From contig QLUS01000110.1 in assembly GCA_018725535.1 (NCBI GenBank), positions 1-5,270 of the forward strand: a stretch of DNA of 5,270 nt, in the 5' to 3' direction. This document shows positions 1 through 5,270 of this stretch, in pieces. Position numbers and translations under genes: made by a program. This DNA is from Bacillota bacterium (GTDB taxonomy: Bacteria; Bacillota; UBA994). Under the pieces are notes generated by a model, which was given only the letters and a program-made list of their open reading frames with translations, was not told where the DNA came from and ran no database searches. Every line of letters starts with the position of its first letter. Positions within the stretch are counted from its first letter, which is position 1.

Positions 1-140
1 TTTCTATTTAGTAAAAACGAGAAACATCTATATAACTACAAGTCAATTATGGAAGTAAACGGAGAAGGCAAATTCAAAAATAAAAATTTAATATAAATAG
101 AGGGAAGCGCCACAAGACGTAGAATACAGATATAGAGCAT
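1..140. other. AT-rich upstream intergenic region, no firm gene
   Basis: The first 100 bases contain only about 23% G+C by hand count, far below the coding DNA to the right. One frame (positions 1-96) is open from the window edge to a TAA and could encode the last 31 residues of a gene entering from the left. Its Lys/Asn-rich translation has no recognisable motif, and an open stretch of this length can arise by chance. A second frame is open only to a TAA at 56-58. No clear terminator hairpin follows either stop. The A/T runs around 76-98 could serve as an UP-element or bent DNA for the promoter of the lactate operon, which is inference. Confidence 0.4.
98..125 (+). promoter_or_regulatory. 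Candidate promoter of the permease gene (weak)
   Basis: TAGAAT at 120-125 matches five of six bases of the sigma-A -10 consensus. Sixteen bases upstream, TAGAGG at 98-103 matches only three of six of the -35 consensus, and an A/T-rich tract precedes it. Transcription would begin near 131-133, placing the palindrome at 141-153 just downstream, a sensible position for repression. TATAGA at 131-136 is an alternative -10 that would put the start inside the palindrome. The assignment is tentative because the -35 is poor. Confidence 0.25.
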
Positions 141-153
141 GTGGTCAGACCAC
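141..153. promoter_or_regulatory. Putative GntR/FadR-type operator palindrome
   Basis: GTGGTCAGACCAC is a perfect inverted repeat of 6 bp arms around one central base. Its core TGGTCAGACCA fits the TNGTnnnACNA pattern known for FadR-subfamily GntR regulators, including lactate (LldR-like) and pyruvate (PdhR-like) regulators. It lies 122 bases before the permease start, and a GntR/FadR regulator is encoded directly after the permease, so it is the likely binding site of that protein. The palindrome is seen directly; the link to the regulator is inference. Confidence 0.65.
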
Positions 154-180
154 CGGATGACTAGGTGAGCATGCCAGAGA

Positions 181-197
181 GGGGGGGTGGATGGGGG
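181..197 (+). other. G-rich purine tract in the permease leader
   Basis: Seven consecutive G, then T, GG, AT and five G lie within an otherwise purine-rich stretch, inside the probable 5' untranslated region of the permease mRNA. Four short G-tracts can be drawn, so a two- or three-layer G-quadruplex is conceivable. The tract lies 63 bases upstream of the ribosome binding site and does not itself precede a start codon. Function is unknown, and long G runs are also prone to sequencing error. Confidence 0.3.
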
Positions 198-260
198 CGA
201 GATATAGGTCGTGGTAGAGCTCTTTTGATAGTTTGTGCGTACTTCTAGGAAAACAAATCA

Positions 261-268
261 AGGAGGGG
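261..268 (+). promoter_or_regulatory. Ribosome binding site deciding the TTG start of lctP
   Basis: AGGAGGGG ends 7 bases before the TTG at 276-278, an ideal Shine-Dalgarno match and spacing. No ATG or GTG in this frame is comparably placed, and the encoded N-terminus (MPLWLLALLAFLPILFT) is the expected first membrane segment of a LctP permease, so TTG is the preferred start. Confidence 0.85.
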
Positions 269-275
269 AGTAAAT

Positions 276-1943
276 TTGCCACTGTGGTTGTTAGCATTGC
301 TAGCTTTTCTGCCTATCCTTTTCACTGTCGTCCTCATGGCCAGTTTCAATTGGCCAGCCAAGAAGGCAATGCCCGTGGTTTGGCTCAGCGCCGCTGTGAT
401 TGGTTTATTGGCATGGCGCATGACTCCGATGCGTGTTGTCGCCGCCACCGTCGAAGGCGCGATGAGCGCATTTAACCTCTTAATTATCGTCTTCGGGGCC
501 GTTCTTCTGCTTAACACACTTAAGGACAGCGGTGCCATGGCAGTGATCAGCAAAGGTTTTCACGGCATATCGAAGGACAGGCGCGTGCAGGCCATCATTA
601 TCGGATGGATGTTCGGTGCCTTTATCGAGGGTGCAGCTGGCTTTGGCACACCTGCCGCGCTTGCCGCACCGCTCCTCGTGGGTCTGGGCTTCCCGCCGCT
701 TGCTGCTGCGGCCATCGCGCTCATATTTAATAGCACCCCGGTTTCGTTTGGTGCTGTTGGAACTCCAATCTTGCTCGGTGTGCGGGCTGGCGTAGCTGGC
801 CTGATTCCGGACGCGCAAATGGCAGGGTATCTTGCTGAGGTCGGCGTGTGGACCTCCATCGTCCACACCAGCTTCGGCATGTTTATGCCGCTCTTTACCA
901 TCTGTCTCATGACCGCGTGGTTTGGGGAAAAGAGGTCTTTCAAGGAGGGGCTTGCGGCTGCTCCTTTCGCTTTGTTTGCAGGTCTCGCCTTTACCGTGCC
1001 CTATTTAATCATGGCAAGATTCTTCGGGCCTGAACTTCCTTCTTTGGTCGGAGCGCTGATCGGACTGGTATTGGTAACCTTCGCGGCTCGCAACAATTTC
1101 CTCACACCAAAAGAGAATTGGGACTTCGCCCCGCACAAAGAGTGGGGCAAGGAGTGGGGTTCCCCACAAACCCTAAGCCACGACACATCGGGGCAGAAGG
1201 GGATGCCGCTGCTCTTAGCATGGACCCCCTATGTGATCATCGGCGCAATCCTCGTGGCTAGCCGTCTTCCCGCGCTCGGACTTTCCGCGCCATTGCGCCA
1301 ATGGACGCTCCGCTGGCCAGACATCCTTGGGCAGGGCGGGGTAAGTTGGAGCTTGCAGCCCCTGTGGAGTCCGGGGATACTTCCCTTCGTGCTCGTCGCC
1401 GTCCTAACTATTGCTTTGCATAGCATGAAATGGGAAGAGGTCACCAGGGCTTGGAGGACCACCTTTAAGCAACTCCTTCCAGCTAGCATCGCCTTGGTCT
1501 TTGCCATCGGCATGGTTCGCATCCTTGTCCAATCCCATCAGAACTTAGCTGGATACAGCAGCATGTTGATCGCGATGTCCACGTTTACAGCACAAGTCTT
1601 TGGTGCGGCATGGCCTTTGGTTTCCCCGTTTGTGGGTGTGCTGGGGGCGTTTATTGTCGGTAGCAACACAGTGTCTAACATCTTGTTTGGCGGATTCCAG
1701 CATTCTATTGCTGAAACGCTGGGAATTTCGCGTACCATCGTTATGGCTTTGCAGGTCGTTGGTGGCGCAGTCGGGAATATGATTTGCGTGCACAATGTGG
1801 TGGCTGCCTGTGCCGTGGTGGGCAACCTCGGTCAAGAAGGCCAAATTATCCGGCGCAATATGTTTCCAACAATGCTATACTCAGTCGTAGCTGGGGTTGT
1901 CGGGTTAATTCTAATTTACGTCTTGCGCGTGCAGGTCTTCTAG
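276..1943 (+). CDS. lctP: L-lactate permease (LctP family)
   Basis: This is a 555-residue polytopic inner-membrane transporter of the lactate permease family, whose members take up lactate (and often glycolate) by proton symport. The length is normal for the family. Hydrophobic segments cover most of the protein, for example residues 3-23, 33-48, 66-80, 127-150, 224-248, 256-270, 318-329, 370-381, 402-417 and 530-549. Family signatures are GAFIEGAAGFGTP at 114-126, FNSTPVSFGAVGTP at 151-164 and GSNTVSNILFGGFQ at 462-475, followed by the C-terminal MICVHNVVAACAVVG at 502-516. A hydrophilic loop with FLTPKENWDF lies at about 275-310, as in relatives. The start is TTG behind a strong ribosome binding site. 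It is the first gene of the cluster, preceded by the palindrome at 141-153 and followed by a long hairpin before the regulator gene. The family is certain; lactate rather than glycolate is supported by the downstream LctD/Etf genes. Confidence 0.95.
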   Translation: MPLWLLALLAFLPILFTVVLMASFNWPAKKAMPVVWLSAAVIGLLAWRMTPMRVVAATVEGAMSAFNLLIIVFGAVLLLNTLKDSGAMAVISKGFHGISKDRRVQAIIIGWMFGAFIEGAAGFGTPAALAAPLLVGLGFPPLAAAAIALIFNSTPVSFGAVGTPILLGVRAGVAGLIPDAQMAGYLAEVGVWTSIVHTSFGMFMPLFTICLMTAWFGEKRSFKEGLAAAPFALFAGLAFTVPYLIMARFFGPELPSLVGALIGLVLVTFAARNNFLTPKENWDFAPHKEWGKEWGSPQTLSHDTSGQKGMPLLLAWTPYVIIGAILVASRLPALGLSAPLRQWTLRWPDILGQGGVSWSLQPLWSPGILPFVLVAVLTIALHSMKWEEVTRAWRTTFKQLLPASIALVFAIGMVRILVQSHQNLAGYSSMLIAMSTFTAQVFGAAWPLVSPFVGVLGAFIVGSNTVSNILFGGFQHSIAETLGISRTIVMALQVVGGAVGNMICVHNVVAACAVVGNLGQEGQIIRRNMFPTMLYSVVAGVVGLILIYVLRVQVF

Positions 1944-1945
1944 TT

Positions 1946-1987
1946 GACCATAAGGAGCGCTTAGCATGCGCTTAGCGCTCCTTGGTC
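1946..1987 (+). terminator. Long stem-loop between permease and regulator (attenuator or terminator-like)
   Basis: The left arm AAGGAGCGCTTAGC (1952-1965) pairs with GCTTAGCGCTCCTT (1970-1983) across an ATGC loop, with 13 of 14 positions paired and a single T-T mismatch. GACC (1946-1949) and GGTC (1984-1987) add four outer pairs beyond a two-base AT bulge. The stem starts 2 bases after the lctP stop. No T-tract follows (the next bases are TAAGCC), so it is not a canonical intrinsic terminator. It may be a partial terminator that lowers downstream expression, a 3' end stabiliser for the permease mRNA, or a processing site. The structure is seen; the role is inferred. Confidence 0.55.
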
Positions 1988-2005
1988 TAAGCCACAAAGA
2001 TGCGC

Positions 2006-2010
2006 GGGGG
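2006..2010 (+). promoter_or_regulatory. Weak ribosome binding site of the regulator gene
   Basis: GGGGG ends 8 bases before the TTG at 2019-2021. It is a weaker match to the anti-Shine-Dalgarno than those of the other genes. Together with the TTG start and the hairpin just upstream, it suggests that the regulator is translated at a lower level than its neighbours. The in-frame N-terminus leads straight into the winged-helix domain, which supports this start. Confidence 0.6.
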
Positions 2011-2018
2011 TAACAGAT

Positions 2019-2759
2019 TTGTTTAAGCCGGTCAAGACTAGGCGTGTCTACGAACAAGTGGTCGAGCAGATTCAGGGGCACTTAGCAGCAGGCGATTTAA
2101 AGCCGGGCGATAAGTTGATGCCGGAACGCGCGTTAGCAGACTTGCTTAGCGTAAGCCGCGCCTCGGTTCGCGAGGCCCTGAGTGTGCTGGAGTTCGTGGG
2201 CATACTCGAGAGCAGGCAAGGCGAGGGGACATTTATTACCTCGGGGCACAAAAAGGAGTTCACGGAACAACTGGCGTTCCTGGTTGCGGCCGAACGAAGA
2301 GCTAATCTCGACATTCTGGAGATGCGCAAAATCCTCGAAGTCGCGGCGGCCGACCTAGCGGCACAACGTGCCAACCCAGAAGACCTCGACAATATCCACC
2401 GCGCTTTGCAGCTCATGCGACGGGACCTCGATAGCGACATTCTCGGCGAGGACAACGACGCAGCGTTCCACCGCTCCATCGTGGAAGCTACGCGGAACAC
2501 CATGCTGTCCAAAACCATGAATTTGACCTATGACCTGGTAGTGCAAAACATGCGCACTAGCAGGCAGCACCTCTTCAGGCAACCTGGTAACCGCGAGAGA
2601 CTGTACGCCCAACACTCCAAGGTGTTTGACGCCATTCAGTCAAAGAGTGGCGCGCTTGCACGGCAAGCGATGATTGAACACTTGGAGTTTGTGGAGGGGG
2701 AGCTCTTGGTAGCTGGTCTCCGCAACGATCATTTTGAGCAAGGGAGGCACGGAAAGTGA
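2019..2759 (+). CDS. GntR family, FadR-subfamily (FCD domain) transcriptional regulator, LldR/LctA-like
   Basis: This is a 246-residue cytoplasmic DNA-binding protein. Residues 9-73 form a typical GntR winged helix, with the motif LKPGDKLMPERALADLLSVS, then RASVREAL and the wing residues RQGEGTFI. Residues about 95-230 match an FCD ligand-binding domain. Asp147, His151 (in NDAAFH), His199 (AQHSKVF) and His221 (IEHLE) sit where the metal and carboxylate ligands of FCD proteins lie. Related proteins (LldR, and LctA in the A. woodii lct cluster) control lactate genes, so lactate is the likely effector and the palindrome at 141-153 the likely operator; both are inference. The start is TTG with a weak GGGGG ribosome binding site. 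The stop TGA overlaps the GTG of etfB by 4 bases, tying it to the Etf genes. Whether it represses or activates cannot be read from the sequence. Confidence 0.9.
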   Translation: MFKPVKTRRVYEQVVEQIQGHLAAGDLKPGDKLMPERALADLLSVSRASVREALSVLEFVGILESRQGEGTFITSGHKKEFTEQLAFLVAAERRANLDILEMRKILEVAAADLAAQRANPEDLDNIHRALQLMRRDLDSDILGEDNDAAFHRSIVEATRNTMLSKTMNLTYDLVVQNMRTSRQHLFRQPGNRERLYAQHSKVFDAIQSKSGALARQAMIEHLEFVEGELLVAGLRNDHFEQGRHGK

Positions 2760-3553
2760 ATATAATCATTCCCATCAAGCAAGTCCCAGAGACCAGCGAT
2801 GTCAAGATGGACAAAGAAACCGGCACGATGATTCGTGAAGGAGTAGTCAGCATTATCAATCCGCTCGACCTCTACGCCATCGAAGCAGGTCTGCTGCTTA
2901 AAGAGCAGCACGGCGGAAGCGTTACTGTCTGCACTATGGGGCCACCTGCTGCTGCCAAAGCGCTTAAAGAAGCGATTGCCATGGGCTGCGACGAGGCGGT
3001 GCTTTTTACCGACAAGCGTTTCGCCGGCGCCGACACCTGGGCGACTTCGTATACACTCGCTGCGGCCATCAAGCAAGTTGGAGCCTTTGACCTCATCATC
3101 ACCGGTGAAAGGGCTACCGATGGCGACACCGGCCAAGTAGGTCCCGGCATTGCCGCTTGGCTCAACCTTCCTTTGGCTACGTATGTCAGCAGAATCGAGT
3201 CATTGAACGCAGGGCGAATCGTCGTGGAAAGACTGGTTGAAGAAGGCTATCAGGCGCTAGACCTGCCCCTACCGGCGTTGCTTACCGTCGTCAAAGCGGT
3301 CAGCAGCCCCCGCCTACCCACCCTGCGCGGCAAAAAGAAAGCGCGGGCCTATAATCTGCGCACTCTCGCCGCTGTCGATCTCCCGGTTGAGGACGCCAAG
3401 ATAGGGCTTAAGGGTTCACCCACCAAGGTTGTCAAAATAGACTACCCCAAGGTTACACGCGGTGGCGTGATGGTAAAAGCCGTCGGTGAAGAGGGCTTAA
3501 ACAACGCTGTGGACTCGTTGCTTGACTTTCTCAAAGATAAGAAGCTGGTTTAG
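2756..3553 (+). CDS. etfB: Electron transfer flavoprotein subunit beta (EtfB), bifurcating type
   Basis: This 265-residue small subunit of the Etf heterodimer belongs to the class whose nucleotide site binds FAD and NAD(H) rather than AMP. Landmarks in order are the N-terminal strand MNIIIPIKQVPET, NPLDLYAIEAGLLLKE at 35-50, TGERATDGDTGQVGP at 116-130 followed by LNLPLATYV, then SPRLPTLRGKKKAR at 184-197 and GLKGSPTKV at 218-226. The DGDTxQVGP form at 122-130 is the one associated with bifurcating Etfs; AMP-binding Etfs have a DDDxxQ-like version with different following residues. GTG is the start, with AGGGAGG (2741-2747) 8 bases upstream and a 4-base overlap with the regulator stop, which suggests translational coupling. 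With EtfA it should carry electrons between the adjacent dehydrogenase, NAD and ferredoxin in the cytoplasm. The family is certain; the bifurcating assignment comes from motif and context. Confidence 0.94.
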   Translation: MNIIIPIKQVPETSDVKMDKETGTMIREGVVSIINPLDLYAIEAGLLLKEQHGGSVTVCTMGPPAAAKALKEAIAMGCDEAVLFTDKRFAGADTWATSYTLAAAIKQVGAFDLIITGERATDGDTGQVGPGIAAWLNLPLATYVSRIESLNAGRIVVERLVEEGYQALDLPLPALLTVVKAVSSPRLPTLRGKKKARAYNLRTLAAVDLPVEDAKIGLKGSPTKVVKIDYPKVTRGGVMVKAVGEEGLNNAVDSLLDFLKDKKLV

Positions 3554-3565
3554 GAGGGAATCTAG

Positions 3566-4567
3566 ATGTCTTATGTCTGGACACTAGCGGAACAAAGCCA
3601 TGGTCGCCTGCGAGATGTCTCTTTCGAGCTCCTCAGCCGCGGTCGCATACTGGCAGATAAACTTGATACAAAACTGTGCTCGCTGTTACTTAGCAGTGGC
3701 TTAGCCGATGAGACTCTGCGCGAGCTTATCCACCGCGGTGCGGATGAAGTCTACATGGTGGACGATCCGAGGCTAGATAAATTCGTCGTGGAGACGCACA
3801 GTAATGTTCTGGCTGACTTAGTGCGGCGGTACAAACCGCATACCATTCTCGCCGCCGCAACCTCCACCGGGCGCACGCTCATGCCCCATGTGGCCATTAA
3901 AGTGACAGCCGGATTGACCGCCGACTGCACCGAACTAGACATCGAAGAAGGTACGAGGCTTCTCTTGCAGACGCGCCCTGCAATTGGCGGAAACATTATG
4001 GCGACCATTAAATCTCCTCACCATTGGCCGCAGATGGCAACTGTACGTCCTAAATCAAGCCGACCGTTGGCGCTGGACACCACACGAGTTGGTAATATCA
4101 CGCGCATTGCGATGCAAGACGTGCACCATGACGCGCGAGTCAAAGTGCTAGGCTTACGGCCCTACGAAGAAGGATTGGCGGGCATAGAAGAAGCCGACGT
4201 AGTGGTAGCTGGCGGCAAGGGCATGAAGAAAGCCGACAACTTCAGTATGCTACGCGATTTGGCCAAGCAACTCGGCGGCGTCATCGGCGGCACACGCGAT
4301 GCGGTTGACCGCGGCTGGCTGTCGTATCCGCATCAAATCGGTCTAAGCGGCAAGACTATCTCGCCCAAACTCTATATGTGCGCAGGTGTTTCGGGCTCGA
4401 TCCAACACCTAGCTGGCATCAAGACCTCGGAATACATCGTCGCCATCAATCAAGACCCTGACGCCAACATATTCCAAGTGGCGGATTTTGGCATCGTGGG
4501 GAATCTCTTTGAAGTGGTTCCCTTAATCAACGCTAAACTCGAAGCCTACAAAAAGGAGGACAAGTAG
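3566..4567 (+). CDS. etfA: Electron transfer flavoprotein subunit alpha (EtfA), without ferredoxin domain
   Basis: This is the 333-residue large subunit of Etf, close to the usual length for EtfA without extensions. The N-terminal domain begins at once (MSYVWTLAEQSHGRLRD). The C-terminal FAD domain shows VVVAGGKGM at 212-220, GGTRDAVDRGW at 241-251 (including Arg244), HQIGLSGKTISPKLY at 256-270, GVSGSIQHLAG at 274-284 and IVAINQDPDANIFQVADFG at 291-309, which together bind the shuttle FAD. There are only three cysteines (38, 121, 272), so no iron-sulfur cluster can be built. This differs from the A. woodii LctC, which has an N-terminal ferredoxin domain. The ATG is preceded by AGGAGGG (3552-3558), which overlaps the etfB stop; the gap between the two genes is 12 bases. 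The next gene starts directly after the stop. Function in lactate oxidation is inferred from context. Confidence 0.95.
   Translation: MSYVWTLAEQSHGRLRDVSFELLSRGRILADKLDTKLCSLLLSSGLADETLRELIHRGADEVYMVDDPRLDKFVVETHSNVLADLVRRYKPHTILAAATSTGRTLMPHVAIKVTAGLTADCTELDIEEGTRLLLQTRPAIGGNIMATIKSPHHWPQMATVRPKSSRPLALDTTRVGNITRIAMQDVHHDARVKVLGLRPYEEGLAGIEEADVVVAGGKGMKKADNFSMLRDLAKQLGGVIGGTRDAVDRGWLSYPHQIGLSGKTISPKLYMCAGVSGSIQHLAGIKTSEYIVAINQDPDANIFQVADFGIVGNLFEVVPLINAKLEAYKKEDK
4555..4559 (+). promoter_or_regulatory. Ribosome binding site deciding the GTG start of the dehydrogenase
   Basis: GGAGG lies inside the last codons of etfA and ends 8 bases before GTG 4568-4570, which follows the etfA TAG with no gap. 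The spacing is ideal, and the resulting N-terminus (MRYNPVTPRIVDELRQIVG) is the usual opening of GlcD/LctD-type proteins. Confidence 0.8.
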
Positions 4568-5270
4568 GTGCGCTACAACCCTGTAACCCCAAGGATTGTC
4601 GATGAGCTGAGGCAAATCGTCGGTGCCAAGAACGTCTTTACGGACGAAGACCGCATGGAGGCGTACTCACACGACGAGACAAATAAACAAGAATATGGGC
4701 ATATGCCCGAGGTAGTAGTATTACCTGGCACAACTGCCGAAATCGCGTCCATAGTAAAGCTGGCTAACCGTGAGCTCATTCCCGTCACTCCGCGCGGCGC
4801 GGGCAGCGGTCTCTCCGGAGGAGCAATCCCGGTGTATGGCGGCATTCTGCTCTCCGTCGAAAAAATGAACAAGGTACTCGAGATTGACTACGCGAATATG
4901 ACTGTCACGGCTGAAGCTGGCATCGTTACCAATGATATTAATTCCCTCATTAAAGAACGAGGGCTCTTCTATGCTGGCTACCCCATGAGCCTCGAAACCT
5001 GTTTCCTCGGCGGCAATATCGCTGAAAACGCAGGCGGCGGCAAAGCAGTCAAATATGGCGTCACCGGGCGCTATGTCATGGCTATGGAACTGGTGACCCC
5101 TCAAGGCGACGTGGTGCAATTGGGAGGCAAACTCACTAAAGACGTGACGGGTTACGATCTTAAACAACTCGTCGTAGGCTCAGAAGGCACACTAGGCATC
5201 GTCACCCATGCCACACTAAGACTTACTGGTTTACCGACTGCCAAATCCAATCTCTTGGTCCTCTACAAAA
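4568..5270 (+). CDS. lctD: FAD-dependent lactate (2-hydroxyacid) dehydrogenase, GlcD/LctD family, 5' part
   Basis: The frame is open from GTG to the window end, giving 234 residues of a protein that in this family is usually about 460-470 residues. The visible part is the FAD-binding type 4 (PCMH) domain. It shows PEVVVLPGTTAEIASIV at 47-63, the pyrophosphate loop PRGAGSGLSGG at 75-85, GGNIAENAGG at 148-157, YGVTG at 163-167 and the stretch TGYDLKQLVVGSEGTLGIVT at 194-213. The C-terminal substrate domain lies outside the window. The family oxidises D- or L-lactate, glycolate or 2-hydroxyglutarate. LctP upstream and EtfAB directly before it make lactate to pyruvate, with electrons passed to Etf, the best reading. 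Residues 137-146 read GYPMSLETCF where GlcD proteins typically have a PDPSS-type sequence. Stereospecificity cannot be told. The cut at 5270 is a window edge, not a truncation. Confidence 0.9.
   Translation, partial: MRYNPVTPRIVDELRQIVGAKNVFTDEDRMEAYSHDETNKQEYGHMPEVVVLPGTTAEIASIVKLANRELIPVTPRGAGSGLSGGAIPVYGGILLSVEKMNKVLEIDYANMTVTAEAGIVTNDINSLIKERGLFYAGYPMSLETCFLGGNIAENAGGGKAVKYGVTGRYVMAMELVTPQGDVVQLGGKLTKDVTGYDLKQLVVGSEGTLGIVTHATLRLTGLPTAKSNLLVLYK

Noticed and set aside
2..58. Alternative 18-codon frame open from the left edge to TAA
   Set aside because: It is too short to distinguish from chance, with no motif and no support over the frame ending at 96.
154..260. A riboswitch or T-box in the permease leader
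   Set aside because: No conserved riboswitch or T-box core and no terminator/antiterminator pair could be recognised; the stretch is mostly purine-rich single sequence.
480..866. 128-codon minus-strand frame inside lctP
   Set aside because: It is opposite the most conserved part of the permease, and its composition is that of a random reading of a GC-rich gene.
1941..1950. TAGTTGACCA as a second operator copy in front of the regulator
   Set aside because: The half-sites are separated by two bases rather than three and symmetry is incomplete, so it does not fit TNGTnnnACNA.
2000..2026. ATG-initiated 8-codon frame overlapping the regulator start, a possible leader peptide
   Set aside because: It has no proper ribosome binding site of its own and no meaningful codon repetition; the TTG at 2019 has the spaced GGGGG.
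2072..2518. 148-codon open frame on the minus strand opposite the regulator gene
   Set aside because: Its translation is Ser/Arg/Ala-rich with no motif, and it lies wholly opposite a clear GntR/FadR gene. It is a codon-bias shadow.
4721..5167. 148-codon minus-strand frame opposite the dehydrogenase gene
   Set aside because: It overlaps the conserved FAD-domain coding frame, shows no recognisable domain and has no convincing ribosome binding site.

Overview
The window carries a compact, single-strand lactate-utilisation cluster of the electron-bifurcating/confurcating type. In order it holds a LctP-family lactate permease (TTG 276-1943), a GntR/FadR-type regulator (TTG 2019-2759), EtfB (GTG 2756-3553), EtfA (ATG 3566-4567) and the first 234 codons of a GlcD/LctD-type FAD-dependent 2-hydroxyacid dehydrogenase (GTG 4568, running off the right edge at 5270). 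Strong GGAGG-type ribosome binding sites, frequent TTG/GTG starts, moderately GC-rich coding DNA and this gene set point to an anaerobic member of the Bacillota (Clostridia-like). The genus cannot be read from the window.

Layout: positions 1-275 hold no firmly supported gene. The first 100 bases are very AT-rich (about 23% GC by hand count). A perfect palindrome, GTGGTCAGACCAC at 141-153, follows and fits the FadR-subfamily operator pattern TNGTnnnACNA. A G-rich purine stretch (181-197) and the permease ribosome binding site come next. Between permease and regulator lies a long, nearly perfect hairpin (1946-1987) without a T-tract. From the regulator onward the genes overlap or nearly touch (4-base overlap, 12-base gap, 0-base gap), so regulator-etfB-etfA-dehydrogenase is almost certainly one transcript.

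How the genes work together (inference from known families): LctP imports lactate, the dehydrogenase oxidises it to pyruvate, and electrons pass through EtfAB to NAD+. This is uphill unless coupled to oxidation of reduced ferredoxin, as described for the Acetobacterium woodii LctBCD (Ldh-EtfAB) complex. EtfB carries the DGDTxQVGP-type nucleotide-site motif associated with bifurcating Etfs. The regulator probably senses lactate and acts at the 141-153 palindrome.

The most notable departure from the A. woodii model is EtfA. It starts directly with the Etf fold and lacks the N-terminal ferredoxin domain and any cysteine cluster, although that domain is reported as essential for confurcation in A. 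woodii. The gene order (permease and regulator first) also differs. No mobile element, tRNA, rRNA or CRISPR array was seen.
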